From the NCBI GenBank assembly GCA_964412235.1, contig CAYPNT010000001.1, positions 107,095 to 171,094 on the forward strand: a stretch of 64,000 nt of DNA, given 5' to 3'. Both the position numbers and the translations under genes were made by a program. The notes under the pieces were generated by a model, which saw only the letters and a list, made by a program, of their open reading frames with translations, was not told the origin of the DNA and did not search any database. How positions within the stretch are numbered: the first letter of the stretch is position 1; each line of letters begins with the position of its first letter. This document shows, one piece after another, positions 24,807 through 32,756 of this stretch. This DNA comes from JAYZQT01 sp964412235. Lineage in GTDB: Bacteria; Pseudomonadota; Alphaproteobacteria; MPNO01; UBA830.

Positions 24807-25394
24807 TTGGATACAAAGGGTGCGGCTGATCGTGAGCGGATTTGTATTGGAGTGATCACAGGAGCCCATGGCACGCAGGGTGCTTTAAGGATCAAGCCTT
24901 ATACAGATCCGCCGGAAAACGTTGCCGCGTACGGACCAGCGAGTGATGAAAAAGGGATAAAAAAATACGAACTTAACGTTAAAGGAATGCGCGGGGGTAT
25001 GGTGACAGCGTCGGTAAAGGGGATAGACGACCGGACGGCAGCAGAAGCACTAAAGGGGCTACGTTTATATGTTTCTAGGAGCGCTTTACCCTTACTAGAG
25101 AACGATGAATTTTATCACGCCGATCTCCTTGGCCTAGATGTTTTTCAGGAAAAAGAAAAGGTCGGGTCAGTAAGGTCGATTATTCCCGTAGGGGAGCAAG
25201 AGGTGCTTGAAATTGATAGAGGACCTGGAAGCGAATTTCTACTTGTGCCTTTTACTAGAACTTCAGTCCCTAAAGTTGATATTGAAGGAGGAAATTTAAC
25301 AATCATTCCACTTGAAAAACTGGAAGAGGTAGAAAAATCGAAGACTGTGCAATTGAGTAAGAATAAAAAGTTAAAAAGTGGAAGGAGCAAATAA
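24807..25394 (+). CDS. rimM: Ribosome maturation factor RimM
   Basis: About 195 residues. RimM binds S19 and assists 30S head maturation. The N-terminal RimM domain has ICIGVITGAHGTQGALRIK, and the PRC-barrel half includes DEFYHADLLGLDVF and LLVPF. The first usable start after the gap is TTG 24807, with no clear ribosome site. The frame stays open upstream to the N run, so the true start may lie in the gap. The C-terminus is Lys/Ser-rich. It lies between rpsP and trmD as in most proteobacteria. Confidence 0.88.
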   Translation: MDTKGAADRERICIGVITGAHGTQGALRIKPYTDPPENVAAYGPASDEKGIKKYELNVKGMRGGMVTASVKGIDDRTAAEALKGLRLYVSRSALPLLENDEFYHADLLGLDVFQEKEKVGSVRSIIPVGEQEVLEIDRGPGSEFLLVPFTRTSVPKVDIEGGNLTIIPLEKLEEVEKSKTVQLSKNKKLKSGRSK

Positions 25395-25395
25395 C

Positions 25396-26118
25396 ATGTG
25401 GACGGCAAAAGTATTGACGCTGTTCCCGGAAATGTTTCCAGGCCCGCTAGCTTATTCGCTTGCGGGAAGTGCTCTTTCTGAGGGTCGTTGGGCACTTCAA
25501 GCTGTTGACATACGCGCGTTTGCTAGTGGCAAGCATCAGTCGGTTGACGATCCGCCGTTTGGCGGAGGGCCGGGAATGGTGTTGAGGGCCGATGTCGTCG
25601 ATGCTGCGATAAAGTCTGCCGCATTGCCTGGTGTGCCGCTTATACACCTCTCTCCGCGTGGTGACAGGTTTTCTCAAAATCAGGCAATGGAGTTATCTTC
25701 TAAAGAAGGAATTACACTGCTTTGTGGGAGATATGAGGGTATAGATCAGAGAGTGTTGGATGCTCACGAGGTGATTGAGATAAGCCTTGGCGATTTTGTT
25801 TTGTCTGGTGGTGAGTTGGCCGCTTTGGCGCTCATCGACAGTTGTGTGCGGCTCTTGCCGGGCGTTATTGGCAAGAAAAAATCTCTCGAAGACGAGAGCT
25901 TCACTAGGGGTCTGCTTGAATACCCTCATTATACCCGCCCAGCTGAATGGTGTGGTCGCAACGTACCTGAGATACTGTTATCAGGACATCACGAAAATAT
26001 TACCGATTGGCGAAAAAGGCAGGCGGAAAAGGTAACGAGGGACCGCCGCCCTGATCTTTGGGATCAGTACCAAAACACTTTAATGAACCAGAAGGAATAT
26101 GGTCATGAGTATAATTGA
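25396..26118 (+). CDS. trmD: tRNA (guanine-N1)-methyltransferase
   Basis: A 240-residue SPOUT methyltransferase that makes m1G37 in tRNA. I chose ATG 25396, which follows AAGGAG at good spacing; an in-frame GTG at 25378 would absorb that site. Signature segments are TLFPEMFPGPL, the PPFGGGPGMVL loop, LCGRYEGIDQRV and the knot region ISLGDFVLSGGE. The end overlaps rplS by 14 bp. Confidence 0.95.
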   Translation: MWTAKVLTLFPEMFPGPLAYSLAGSALSEGRWALQAVDIRAFASGKHQSVDDPPFGGGPGMVLRADVVDAAIKSAALPGVPLIHLSPRGDRFSQNQAMELSSKEGITLLCGRYEGIDQRVLDAHEVIEISLGDFVLSGGELAALALIDSCVRLLPGVIGKKKSLEDESFTRGLLEYPHYTRPAEWCGRNVPEILLSGHHENITDWRKRQAEKVTRDRRPDLWDQYQNTLMNQKEYGHEYN

Positions 26119-26590
26119 GCAAATTGAAAAGGGCGAAATAGAGCGTTTGGTTGGTGAGCGACCAGTGCCGGAATTTGCCCCTGGAGATACCGTTCGTGTG
26201 CATTTTAAAGTGGTGGAAGGAACGAGAGAAAGGGTTCAGGTTTATGAGGGTGTTGTGATTGCCCGTTCAAGCCGAGGGCTAAACTCCTCGTTTACGGTAC
26301 GTAAAATATCCTATGGAGAAGGTGTAGAACGTGTTTTTCCACTCTACTCACCCCGAATCGAAAAAATAGAAGTCGTGCGGCGGGGTGCGGTTCGGCGGGC
26401 AAAACTCTACTATTTGAGGTCTAGGAGAGGAAAGTCCGCTCGCATTGCTGAAAAGGTTGACCGAAAAATAGGGAAGGCAGCGACAGAATCGCAAGGTGAT
26501 CACCATGAAACTGGCCAATCGGCTGAAGATCCTAAGGATGAAGTTGTCGTCCAAAATTCTGCAGACACCGATTCTAAAAATGATGCTTAA
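26105..26590 (+). CDS. rplS: 50S ribosomal protein L19 with extended C-terminus
   Basis: A 161-residue protein. Start ATG 26105 is preferred over ATG 26099 because the AAGGA site (26092-26096) is eight bases away. The first 115 or so residues are L19 (PGDTVRVHFKVVEG, YEGVVIARSSRGLNSSFTVRK, SPRIEKIEVVRRG, KLYYLR). About 40 extra residues follow, hydrophilic and acidic (GKAATESQGDHHETGQSAED), beyond the usual 115-130 length. It overlaps trmD by 14 bp. Confidence 0.93.
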   Translation: MSIIEQIEKGEIERLVGERPVPEFAPGDTVRVHFKVVEGTRERVQVYEGVVIARSSRGLNSSFTVRKISYGEGVERVFPLYSPRIEKIEVVRRGAVRRAKLYYLRSRRGKSARIAEKVDRKIGKAATESQGDHHETGQSAEDPKDEVVVQNSADTDSKNDA

Positions 26591-26623
26591 TTAACCGTTC
26601 GTGTCCGATTGAAAGGTATACAT

Positions 26624-28039
26624 ATGGCTAAGCCAATGACACTTTTTGACAAAATCTGGGCTTCACATCTCGTAGAAGAGAAGGAAGATGGCACCAGCAT
26701 TCTTTATATCGACCGCCAAATCATTCACGAAATAACGAGCGCACAGGCATTCGATGGGCTGCGAGAAAACAATCGAACCGTCCGTGTCCCTGATGCCCAA
26801 CTTCTGGTTGCTGATCACAACGTTCCTACAAAAGGGCGCGCTCATGGCATCGAAAACGAAGAATCCCGAATACAAATAGAACTGTTGGAAAAAAATGCAA
26901 AAGAATTTGGGCTGCCTTTTATTGATTTTCTAGATGTACGGCAGGGTATAGTGCATGTTATCGGGCCCGAGCAGGGTTTTACCCAGCCCGGGTTAACGTT
27001 AGTTTGTGGGGATTCTCATACGGCTACACATGGTGCATTAGGGGCTCTGGCGTTTGGGATTGGTACATCCGAGGTCGAACATGTTCTGGCGACTCAAACG
27101 CTTCTACAAAAACAGCCTCAAAATATGCGGATAACTGTCGACGGTGATCTTTCACCCGGGGTAACAGCAAAAGACATGATCCTAACAATTATAGGAAAAA
27201 TTGGGACAGCTGGTGGGACCGGCTGTGTAATTGAATACGCAGGCACGGCGATCGAAAATCTTTCTGTCGAAGGCCGCATGACTGTTTGTAATATGACCAT
27301 CGAAGCTGGTGCCCGTGCGGGCTTAGTTGCTCCTGACCAAAAGGTGTTCGATTACCTAGAGGGGCGTCCTATGGTTCCCAAAGGGGCTGCGTGGGAACAG
27401 GCTATAGAATATTGGAAAACGCTCAAATCGGACAATGCGGCTGAGTATGATATCGAAGTAGAGCTTGATGCTAAAGAAATAGAGCCGCAGGTATCGTGGG
27501 GGACAAGTCCAGAGATGGTGGCCCCTATTGGTTCTGTCGTTCCAGACCCCGCCGATGTAGTGGATCCTGCAATGCGGAAAACTTTAGTAGGTGCATTGGA
27601 TTATATGGATCTAAAGCCCGGTCAGAAAATGACCGAAATATTTGTAGATAAAGTTTTTATTGGTTCGTGCACTAATTCGAGAATAGAAGATCTTAGAGCG
27701 GCGGCAGAGATAGCTCGTGGTCGAAAAGTTGTTGATAGCGTGTACGCAATGGTTGTGCCCGGCTCTGGTTTAATAAAGGAACAAGCCGAGTCAGAGGGAC
27801 TCGATAAGTTGTTTGTTGAGGCTGGATTTGATTGGCGTGAACCCGGCTGTTCAATGTGTTTAGGTATGAACGGCGATATGTTGGAACCTGGGGAACGCTC
27901 TGCTTCCACATCCAATCGGAATTTTCAAGGCCGACAAGGTCCTGGTGGCCGAACTCATTTAGTAAGTCCTGCCATGGCGGCGGCGGCGGCTGTTAAGGGA
28001 CATCTAGCGGACGTGCGAGAATTCTCAGGCGGCGAATAA
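26624..28039 (+). CDS. leuC: 3-isopropylmalate dehydratase, large subunit
   Basis: A 471-residue aconitase-family subunit that, with LeuD, isomerises 2- to 3-isopropylmalate in leucine synthesis. Start ATG 26624 follows GAAAGG. The cluster ligands lie in FIGSCTNSRIEDL and EPGCSMCLGMN; RAHGIENEESRIQ and CGDSHTATHGA are substrate-region motifs. It heads leuC-leuD-leuB, immediately downstream of rplS (33 bp). Confidence 0.95.
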   Translation: MAKPMTLFDKIWASHLVEEKEDGTSILYIDRQIIHEITSAQAFDGLRENNRTVRVPDAQLLVADHNVPTKGRAHGIENEESRIQIELLEKNAKEFGLPFIDFLDVRQGIVHVIGPEQGFTQPGLTLVCGDSHTATHGALGALAFGIGTSEVEHVLATQTLLQKQPQNMRITVDGDLSPGVTAKDMILTIIGKIGTAGGTGCVIEYAGTAIENLSVEGRMTVCNMTIEAGARAGLVAPDQKVFDYLEGRPMVPKGAAWEQAIEYWKTLKSDNAAEYDIEVELDAKEIEPQVSWGTSPEMVAPIGSVVPDPADVVDPAMRKTLVGALDYMDLKPGQKMTEIFVDKVFIGSCTNSRIEDLRAAAEIARGRKVVDSVYAMVVPGSGLIKEQAESEGLDKLFVEAGFDWREPGCSMCLGMNGDMLEPGERSASTSNRNFQGRQGPGGRTHLVSPAMAAAAAVKGHLADVREFSGGE

Positions 28040-28050
28040 GGAAACTAAAA

Positions 28051-28671
28051 ATGGAAAAATTTGAGACGTTTTCAGGTGTCGCAGTACCTATGGCAGACCA
28101 GAATATTGATACGGACAGAATCATACCAGCTCGCTTTCTTAAAACGATCAAACGCACCGGTTTAGGGGTAAATTTATTTAACGACCTACGTTACAAGGAG
28201 GATGGGTCTGAAGTTGACGATTTTGTACTTAACCAACCCCAATATCGGAATTCAGAAATTTTAGTCGCAGGCGATAACTTTGGCTGTGGCTCTTCGAGGG
28301 AACATGCGCCGTGGGCGTTAACCGATTTTGGGATCAAATGTGTGATATCAACATCGTTTGCCGACATATTTTTCAATAATTCGTTTAAAAACGGTCTGCT
28401 TTTGATACGCGTAACACCAGAACACCGTGATGCATTGTTGGATGATGCAATGCAGGGTGAGAATGCGCGCATTAGTGTAGATCTTGAAAATCAGAAGATT
28501 AAGCGGCCCGACGGTGAAGAAATTGATTTCGACGTTGACCCTTTCCGTAAACACTGCCTTCTTGAAGGCTTAGATGATATAGGTATCACTCTGCAATCTG
28601 CAGAAAAAATAAAGTTGTTTGAAGCAAAACAAAAAACATTAATGCCTTGGATGCGTGGTGCGCAGGTTTAG
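28051..28671 (+). CDS. leuD: 3-isopropylmalate dehydratase, small subunit
   Basis: A 206-residue swivel-domain subunit. Typical features are the opening TFSGVAVPMADQNIDTDRII and the GDNFGCGSSREHAPWAL block. It lies 11 bp after leuC and is almost certainly co-translated with it. The length matches the family. Confidence 0.95.
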   Translation: MEKFETFSGVAVPMADQNIDTDRIIPARFLKTIKRTGLGVNLFNDLRYKEDGSEVDDFVLNQPQYRNSEILVAGDNFGCGSSREHAPWALTDFGIKCVISTSFADIFFNNSFKNGLLLIRVTPEHRDALLDDAMQGENARISVDLENQKIKRPDGEEIDFDVDPFRKHCLLEGLDDIGITLQSAEKIKLFEAKQKTLMPWMRGAQV

Positions 28672-28733
28672 CTAACAAAATTTAGAAACAGTGCATTCAA
28701 ATATATATTAGTAGAGAAGGATCATATTCCTAA

Positions 28734-29846
28734 ATGGTTGCAAATAAGAAAGTACTAATGCTGCCTGGCGATGGAATTGGGCCAGAGGTTATGGCCGAAG
28801 TTCGTCGTGTAATAGAATGGATGGATAAGCGACGTTCTGTATCATTTGACGTGAGCGAAGATCTCGTTGGCGGGGCTGCCTATGAAGCACATGGGACTGC
28901 GATTACCGATAACGCCATGGACGCAGCGCTTAATGCGGATGCTGTCCTTTTCGGTGCAGTAGGCGGACCGCAGTGGGATGGCAATAGTTTTGACGTTCGG
29001 CCTGAAGCAGGTCTGCTACGTTTACGGAAAGATTTAGATTTATTTGCTAATCTGCGCCCTGCCATATGTTTTGACGCACTAGCGGATGCCTCAAGCTTAA
29101 AAAGTGAGGTTGTTTCAGGTCTCGACATCTTAATTGTTCGAGAGCTGACGGGTGGCGTCTATTTTGGAGAACCTCGAGGTATTGAAGATTTACCCAATGG
29201 GCAACGGCGCGGTGTAAATACACAGGTTTATACCACTGAAGAGATTAGACGTGTTTGCCGGGTTGCTTTTGATCTTGCCGCAAAGCGGCACCAACGTGTG
29301 TGTTCAGTCGAAAAAATGAATGTGATGGAGTCTGGAATCCTATGGCGTGAGGAAGCAACGTGGGTTCATGATAATGAGTACCCGGATACTGAACTTTCTC
29401 ACATGCTCGCAGACAACTGCGGTATGCAATTGGTCCGGAATCCCAAACAGTTTGATGTTATCGTAACTGACAACTTGTTTGGGGATATGCTCTCTGACGT
29501 TGCTTCTATGCTTACTGGATCACTTGGGATGTTGCCGTCCGCTTCTTTGGGTCCTGCCGACGCATCTGGGCGGCGCTGTGCACTATATGAGCCCGTTCAC
29601 GGGTCGGCTCCTGACATTGCAGGTTCAGGAAAAGCAAATCCGTTGGCAATGATTCAATCCTACGCGATGATGTTGCGCTATTCGTTTGATATGGGTGAAG
29701 ATGCAGATTTAGTCGAAGAAGCCGTGAGAAGGGTTTTAGATGCCGGCTACCGCACTGGAGATATCATGCAAAAGGATATGAAATTGGTTTCCTGCAAGCA
29801 AATGGGCGAAGCTATCACGAACGAATTAGATCGATTATCAGCTTGA
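28734..29846 (+). CDS. leuB: 3-isopropylmalate dehydrogenase
   Basis: A 370-residue NAD-dependent decarboxylating dehydrogenase. The N-terminal LPGDGIGPEVMAEV, the substrate-binding LRKDLDLFANLRP, RELTGGVYFGEPRG and the cofactor region EPVHGSAPDIAGSGKANP are all diagnostic. It completes the leuCDB set and is followed by about 220 bp before asd. Confidence 0.96.
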   Translation: MVANKKVLMLPGDGIGPEVMAEVRRVIEWMDKRRSVSFDVSEDLVGGAAYEAHGTAITDNAMDAALNADAVLFGAVGGPQWDGNSFDVRPEAGLLRLRKDLDLFANLRPAICFDALADASSLKSEVVSGLDILIVRELTGGVYFGEPRGIEDLPNGQRRGVNTQVYTTEEIRRVCRVAFDLAAKRHQRVCSVEKMNVMESGILWREEATWVHDNEYPDTELSHMLADNCGMQLVRNPKQFDVIVTDNLFGDMLSDVASMLTGSLGMLPSASLGPADASGRRCALYEPVHGSAPDIAGSGKANPLAMIQSYAMMLRYSFDMGEDADLVEEAVRRVLDAGYRTGDIMQKDMKLVSCKQMGEAITNELDRLSA

Positions 29847-30067
29847 CCAATCGAATAGGGTCTCTTTTTTTGTAAAAAATAAATGTTATTGGTGAGCGAC
29901 GTCTTCCAAAATTAACTCACGGCGTAATCCTTATAGAGTAGTTGAGTAACACTTAATGCTGTTGGAGTATATTAGGGAATTTTTATTCCGTATTCATGCG
30001 GCTTTTTATGTAAATTGGAATCTATTGCGTAAGGTCCCGATCGGGGCGTATTTAGGGAATGCGGAAA

Positions 30068-31093
30068 ATGGGTTATAAGATAGCCGTTGTAGGCGCGACC
30101 GGCAACGTCGGCCGGGAAATCTTGTCGATAATTGCGGAACGAGAGTTTCCTGTTGATGATGTTATCGCGTTGGCGTCATCGCGTTCGATCGGTCGCGAGG
30201 TCTCGTTTGGTGAAGAGAATATTCTACAGGTCCAAGATCTCTCAGAATATGATTTTACTGGAACTAACATTGCACTTTTCTCTCCTGGCTCCAAGATATC
30301 TGCGAAGTATGCGCCCATAGCGGCAAAGGCAGGTTGCGTTGTTATAGACAACACGTCTTTTTTTAGGATGGACCCAGACGTGCCGTTGGTTGTGCCCGAA
30401 GTAAATCCAGAAGATCTTAAATGGCATACAAAGCGAAACATTATTGCAAATCCGAATTGTTCTACGATTCAATTGGTTGTTGCGTTGAATCCATTACACA
30501 AATTAACCCCAATAAAGAGGGTCGTGGTTTCAACCTATCAATCAACATCCGGTGCGGGTAAGGCGGGGATGGACGAACTTTTCAATCAAACGCGGGGCGT
30601 CTTCGTAAACGATGCTAAGGAAAAAGAGGAATTTACAAAACAAATCGCTTTTAATGTGATACCCCATATAGACGTTTTTATGGATGATGGGGCTACGAAA
30701 GAAGAATGGAAAATGGCTGTGGAAACACGCAAGATTCTCGATAAAGATATAGCCGTTAATGCGACTTGTGTGCGTGTTCCCGTTTTTGTAGGGCATGGGG
30801 AGTCTGTAAATATAGAATTTGGTAAGTCTATTTCTGTGGAAGAAGTGCGAGAAACACTGAGAGCTGCCCCGGGTATAGTTGTCGTCGATCACCGCGCTAA
30901 TGAAGGGTACGTGACACCCGTCGAATGTGCCGGTGAAGACGCTGTTTACGTTAGTCGTATAAGGGAAGACCCGACGATTAAGTATGGCATATCAATGTGG
31001 GTCGTTAGCGATAACTTGCGAAAGGGCGCGGCACTAAATTCGGTGCAAATTGCGGAGACGTTAGTTCATAGGAAGCTTGTTAAAGCGGGGTAA
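30068..31093 (+). CDS. asd: Aspartate-semialdehyde dehydrogenase
   Basis: A 341-residue enzyme for the branch point to lysine, threonine and methionine. I prefer ATG 30068 (MGYKIAVVGATGNVGREIL), nine bases after AGGGA, over ATG 30059, which directly abuts that site. The active cysteine lies in NPNCSTIQLV, and STYQSTSGAGKAGMDEL is the usual mid-protein block. It follows leuB in many alphaproteobacteria. Confidence 0.95.
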   Translation: MGYKIAVVGATGNVGREILSIIAEREFPVDDVIALASSRSIGREVSFGEENILQVQDLSEYDFTGTNIALFSPGSKISAKYAPIAAKAGCVVIDNTSFFRMDPDVPLVVPEVNPEDLKWHTKRNIIANPNCSTIQLVVALNPLHKLTPIKRVVVSTYQSTSGAGKAGMDELFNQTRGVFVNDAKEKEEFTKQIAFNVIPHIDVFMDDGATKEEWKMAVETRKILDKDIAVNATCVRVPVFVGHGESVNIEFGKSISVEEVRETLRAAPGIVVVDHRANEGYVTPVECAGEDAVYVSRIREDPTIKYGISMWVVSDNLRKGAALNSVQIAETLVHRKLVKAG

Positions 31094-31158
31094 ACCTCTA
31101 CTCTAACTTATTTGCGTGCCCATTTATTTAAAAAATATACTATCGTTACTATAAATTG

Positions 31159-31196
31159 GGATGTCGGGCTGCCTCTCCGAAACACGCCCAACATCC
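31159..31196. other. Strong hairpin downstream of asd
   Basis: A 6-bp stem (31159-31164 with 31191-31196), then a one-base mismatch and a 4-bp stem (31166-31169 with 31186-31189), with a 16-nt loop. It starts 65 nt after the asd stop. No T-run follows, so it is not a classical terminator on the plus strand. It may protect the asd mRNA 3' end or form part of a longer RNA. Confidence 0.4.
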
Positions 31197-31756
31197 ATGC
31201 CCGCTTGAAAGCTCGTGGACGCGAGAGTGATCAGGTCCGACGGAAATGGCTCTTAGTAGTGCCCTTGGCTGTACACAAACTATTTGCCCTATCCTAATCC
31301 TGTTTCCAGGACGAAAAATTGTAAAACAGTTCTATTTATTGCTTATGGGTCTGAAGGCCAAAGAACGCACGCTTCGGGGAGTGCGCGCCGTCATGGCCCG
31401 GGTATATTGTGACCACTGGTTACCCAGCGATTCAAATGTTACCTCTGCGTTTTAGGCCAGTTTCACCCGGCTTAAACCCACCGTACGACCCATCCCCTTT
31501 TTAAGGGACAGAACCGTTTTGAGATGTTTTCGCTTAACGGAACCTGTGCAGCGTGCACCTGCCGCAAATCCGTGAGAGGAACATGGAAAGCACATTCCTA
31601 CACACACCCTTCCGGCCCGGGGCAACCCGATACTGTGACTCACTCAAAGGTCTATCACATGACCGGTTAAAACACCCTTTTCACTCTCGCGTATTAAGAT
31701 GATCCCCCTACATTGTGCCCCACGCAACTTTCAAACTAATTATTAAGCTTATTTCT

Positions 31757-31806
31757 TGTGAATAAACTAATATGAGGTACACAATCCATCCACAACCTTA
31801 TGCACA
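31757..31806. promoter_or_regulatory. Pair of DnaA-box matches upstream of sdhC
   Basis: Both sites match the consensus TTATNCACA exactly: TTATTCACA on the minus strand (31757-31765) and TTATGCACA on the plus strand (31798-31806). Between them CCATCCACA (31787-31795) differs from TTATCCACA at two positions. They could be DnaA-binding sites regulating sdhC or another replication-linked element. No strand switch of genes occurs here, which argues against the chromosomal origin. Confidence 0.35.
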
Positions 31807-31946
31807 AACGGCAAATTTTGGCCTAATCACTATATAAAGCGTCTATTTTGCATGCCCTGATTGACTTAAATTGATCTTCCGCGTAAACGAATTTGTTATT
31901 TAGGAAATTATATTTACCGCAATACATAATTTTAGGACCTAGCTCT

Positions 31947-32342
31947 ATGGCGAGCCCAAATCGCCCCTTGTCCCCACATCTGCAAATCTATAAACCGCAA
32001 TTGACGTCTGTTCTTTCTATCATGCATCGCGGAACAGGTATTGTGTTGGCTATTGGTTTGCTTTTTTTAGTTTGGTGGCTCGTTGCTTTGGCGAGTGGGG
32101 AAGGATCTTTTCATACAGCACAATCATTTTGGGGGCTGTGGATAGGGAAGGTGCTACTTTTGGGGTGGTCCTATGCTCTTTTCTATCATTTAGTGAATGG
32201 GCTCCGACATTTATTTTGGGATGCCGGGAAAGGTTTTGAACTCCAAGCAGCATACCGAAACGGGTGGATAGCAGTCATGGTGTCTGTTGTTATGACTGTT
32301 GTTGCATGGCTCTGGGGCTATGCTTCAATAGGGAACCTGTGA
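31947..32342 (+). CDS. sdhC: Succinate dehydrogenase cytochrome b556 subunit
   Basis: A 131-residue membrane anchor of complex II. ATG 31947 (MASPNRPLSPHLQIYKPQL) is the conserved start and has AGGA upstream; an in-frame ATG 18 codons earlier lacks support. SIMHRGTGIVL and YHLVNGLRHLFWD contain the heme-region histidines, and three hydrophobic helices are visible. The stop overlaps the sdhD start (TGATG). Confidence 0.93.
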   Translation: MASPNRPLSPHLQIYKPQLTSVLSIMHRGTGIVLAIGLLFLVWWLVALASGEGSFHTAQSFWGLWIGKVLLLGWSYALFYHLVNGLRHLFWDAGKGFELQAAYRNGWIAVMVSVVMTVVAWLWGYASIGNL

Positions 32343-32719
32343 TGACTTTGCGTTCACCCCTCGGTAAAGTTCGTGGACTGGGTTCGGCAAGGGACGGTAC
32401 GGCTCATTGGTGGGCACAACGTATGACAGCTGTGGCCCTAATACCGCTTCTATTATGGTTTGTAGGGTCTCTGTGTGTAATGGTCGGTTCGGACTATGCC
32501 GCGGTTAGGGAATGGGTGGCAACACCAATAGTGTCCATCTTGTTAGTACTTCTTACTATCGCGTCCTTCTATCATGCCCAACTTGGGTTGCAGGTAGTTA
32601 TAGAAGATTATGTTCATAGTGAATGGTTAAAATTAAGTGGTATAGCACTTGTTAAATTTTCTGCCATTTCCCTAGCTGTGGCTACAATTTTTTCTGTCGT
32701 AAAAATAGCAATCCAATAG
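32342..32719 (+). CDS. sdhD: Succinate dehydrogenase membrane anchor subunit
   Basis: A 125-residue integral membrane protein. ATG 32342 (MTLRSPLGKVRGLGSARDG) is the typical alphaproteobacterial SdhD start and overlaps the sdhC stop by one base. HAQLGLQVVIEDYVH holds the candidate heme and quinone-site histidine and the following Asp-Tyr. Three membrane helices are predicted by hydrophobicity. Confidence 0.93.
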   Translation: MTLRSPLGKVRGLGSARDGTAHWWAQRMTAVALIPLLLWFVGSLCVMVGSDYAAVREWVATPIVSILLVLLTIASFYHAQLGLQVVIEDYVHSEWLKLSGIALVKFSAISLAVATIFSVVKIAIQ

Positions 32720-32756
32720 GTCAGCCTTCTATCAGAATAATTGGGTACAGGTTTCC

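Larger units (their letters stand above)
31094..31946. other. Gene-free 853-bp region between asd and sdhC with many hairpins
   Basis: No convincing protein-coding gene. Hairpins seen: GGATGT/ACATCC plus GGGC/GCCC (31159-31196), CTCG/CGAG (31212-31225), CGCAC/GTGCG (31366-31385), CCCTT/AAGGG (31495-31507), CCGTT/AACGG (31514-31540), GTGCA/TGCAC (31546-31558) and CGGG-GCAA-CCCG (31618-31629, a GNRA tetraloop). This density suggests a structured RNA or long leader, orientation unknown. It does not show the conserved core of RNase P RNA, tmRNA or SRP RNA. Two DnaA-box matches lie at 31757-31806 and an AT-rich stretch leads to sdhC. Confidence 0.5.

Noticed and set aside
24253..24895. Long minus-strand reading frames through the rpsP repeat and N gap (Ala/Ser- or Cys/Leu-rich)
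   Set aside because: They are antisense shadows of a GC-rich repeat and cross undetermined bases; composition is absurdly repetitive and rpsP explains the locus.
31452..31643. 63-residue minus-strand reading frame in the asd-sdhC gap
   Set aside because: Short, basic, Cys-rich, no ribosome site or known family; the region is better explained as structured non-coding DNA.
31140..31690. RNase P RNA, tmRNA, 6S or SRP RNA gene
   Set aside because: The conserved RNase P core (GAGGAAAGTCCGG), a tmRNA tag and T-arm, and the SRP GGAAGCAGC loop were not found; a short resemblance to the start of E. coli 6S (GAGATGTTTTCGC) has no matching 3' partner strand.
31741..31946. Chromosomal replication origin
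   Set aside because: Two DnaA boxes are suggestive, but the flanking genes do not switch strand and the usual alphaproteobacterial origin neighbours are absent.
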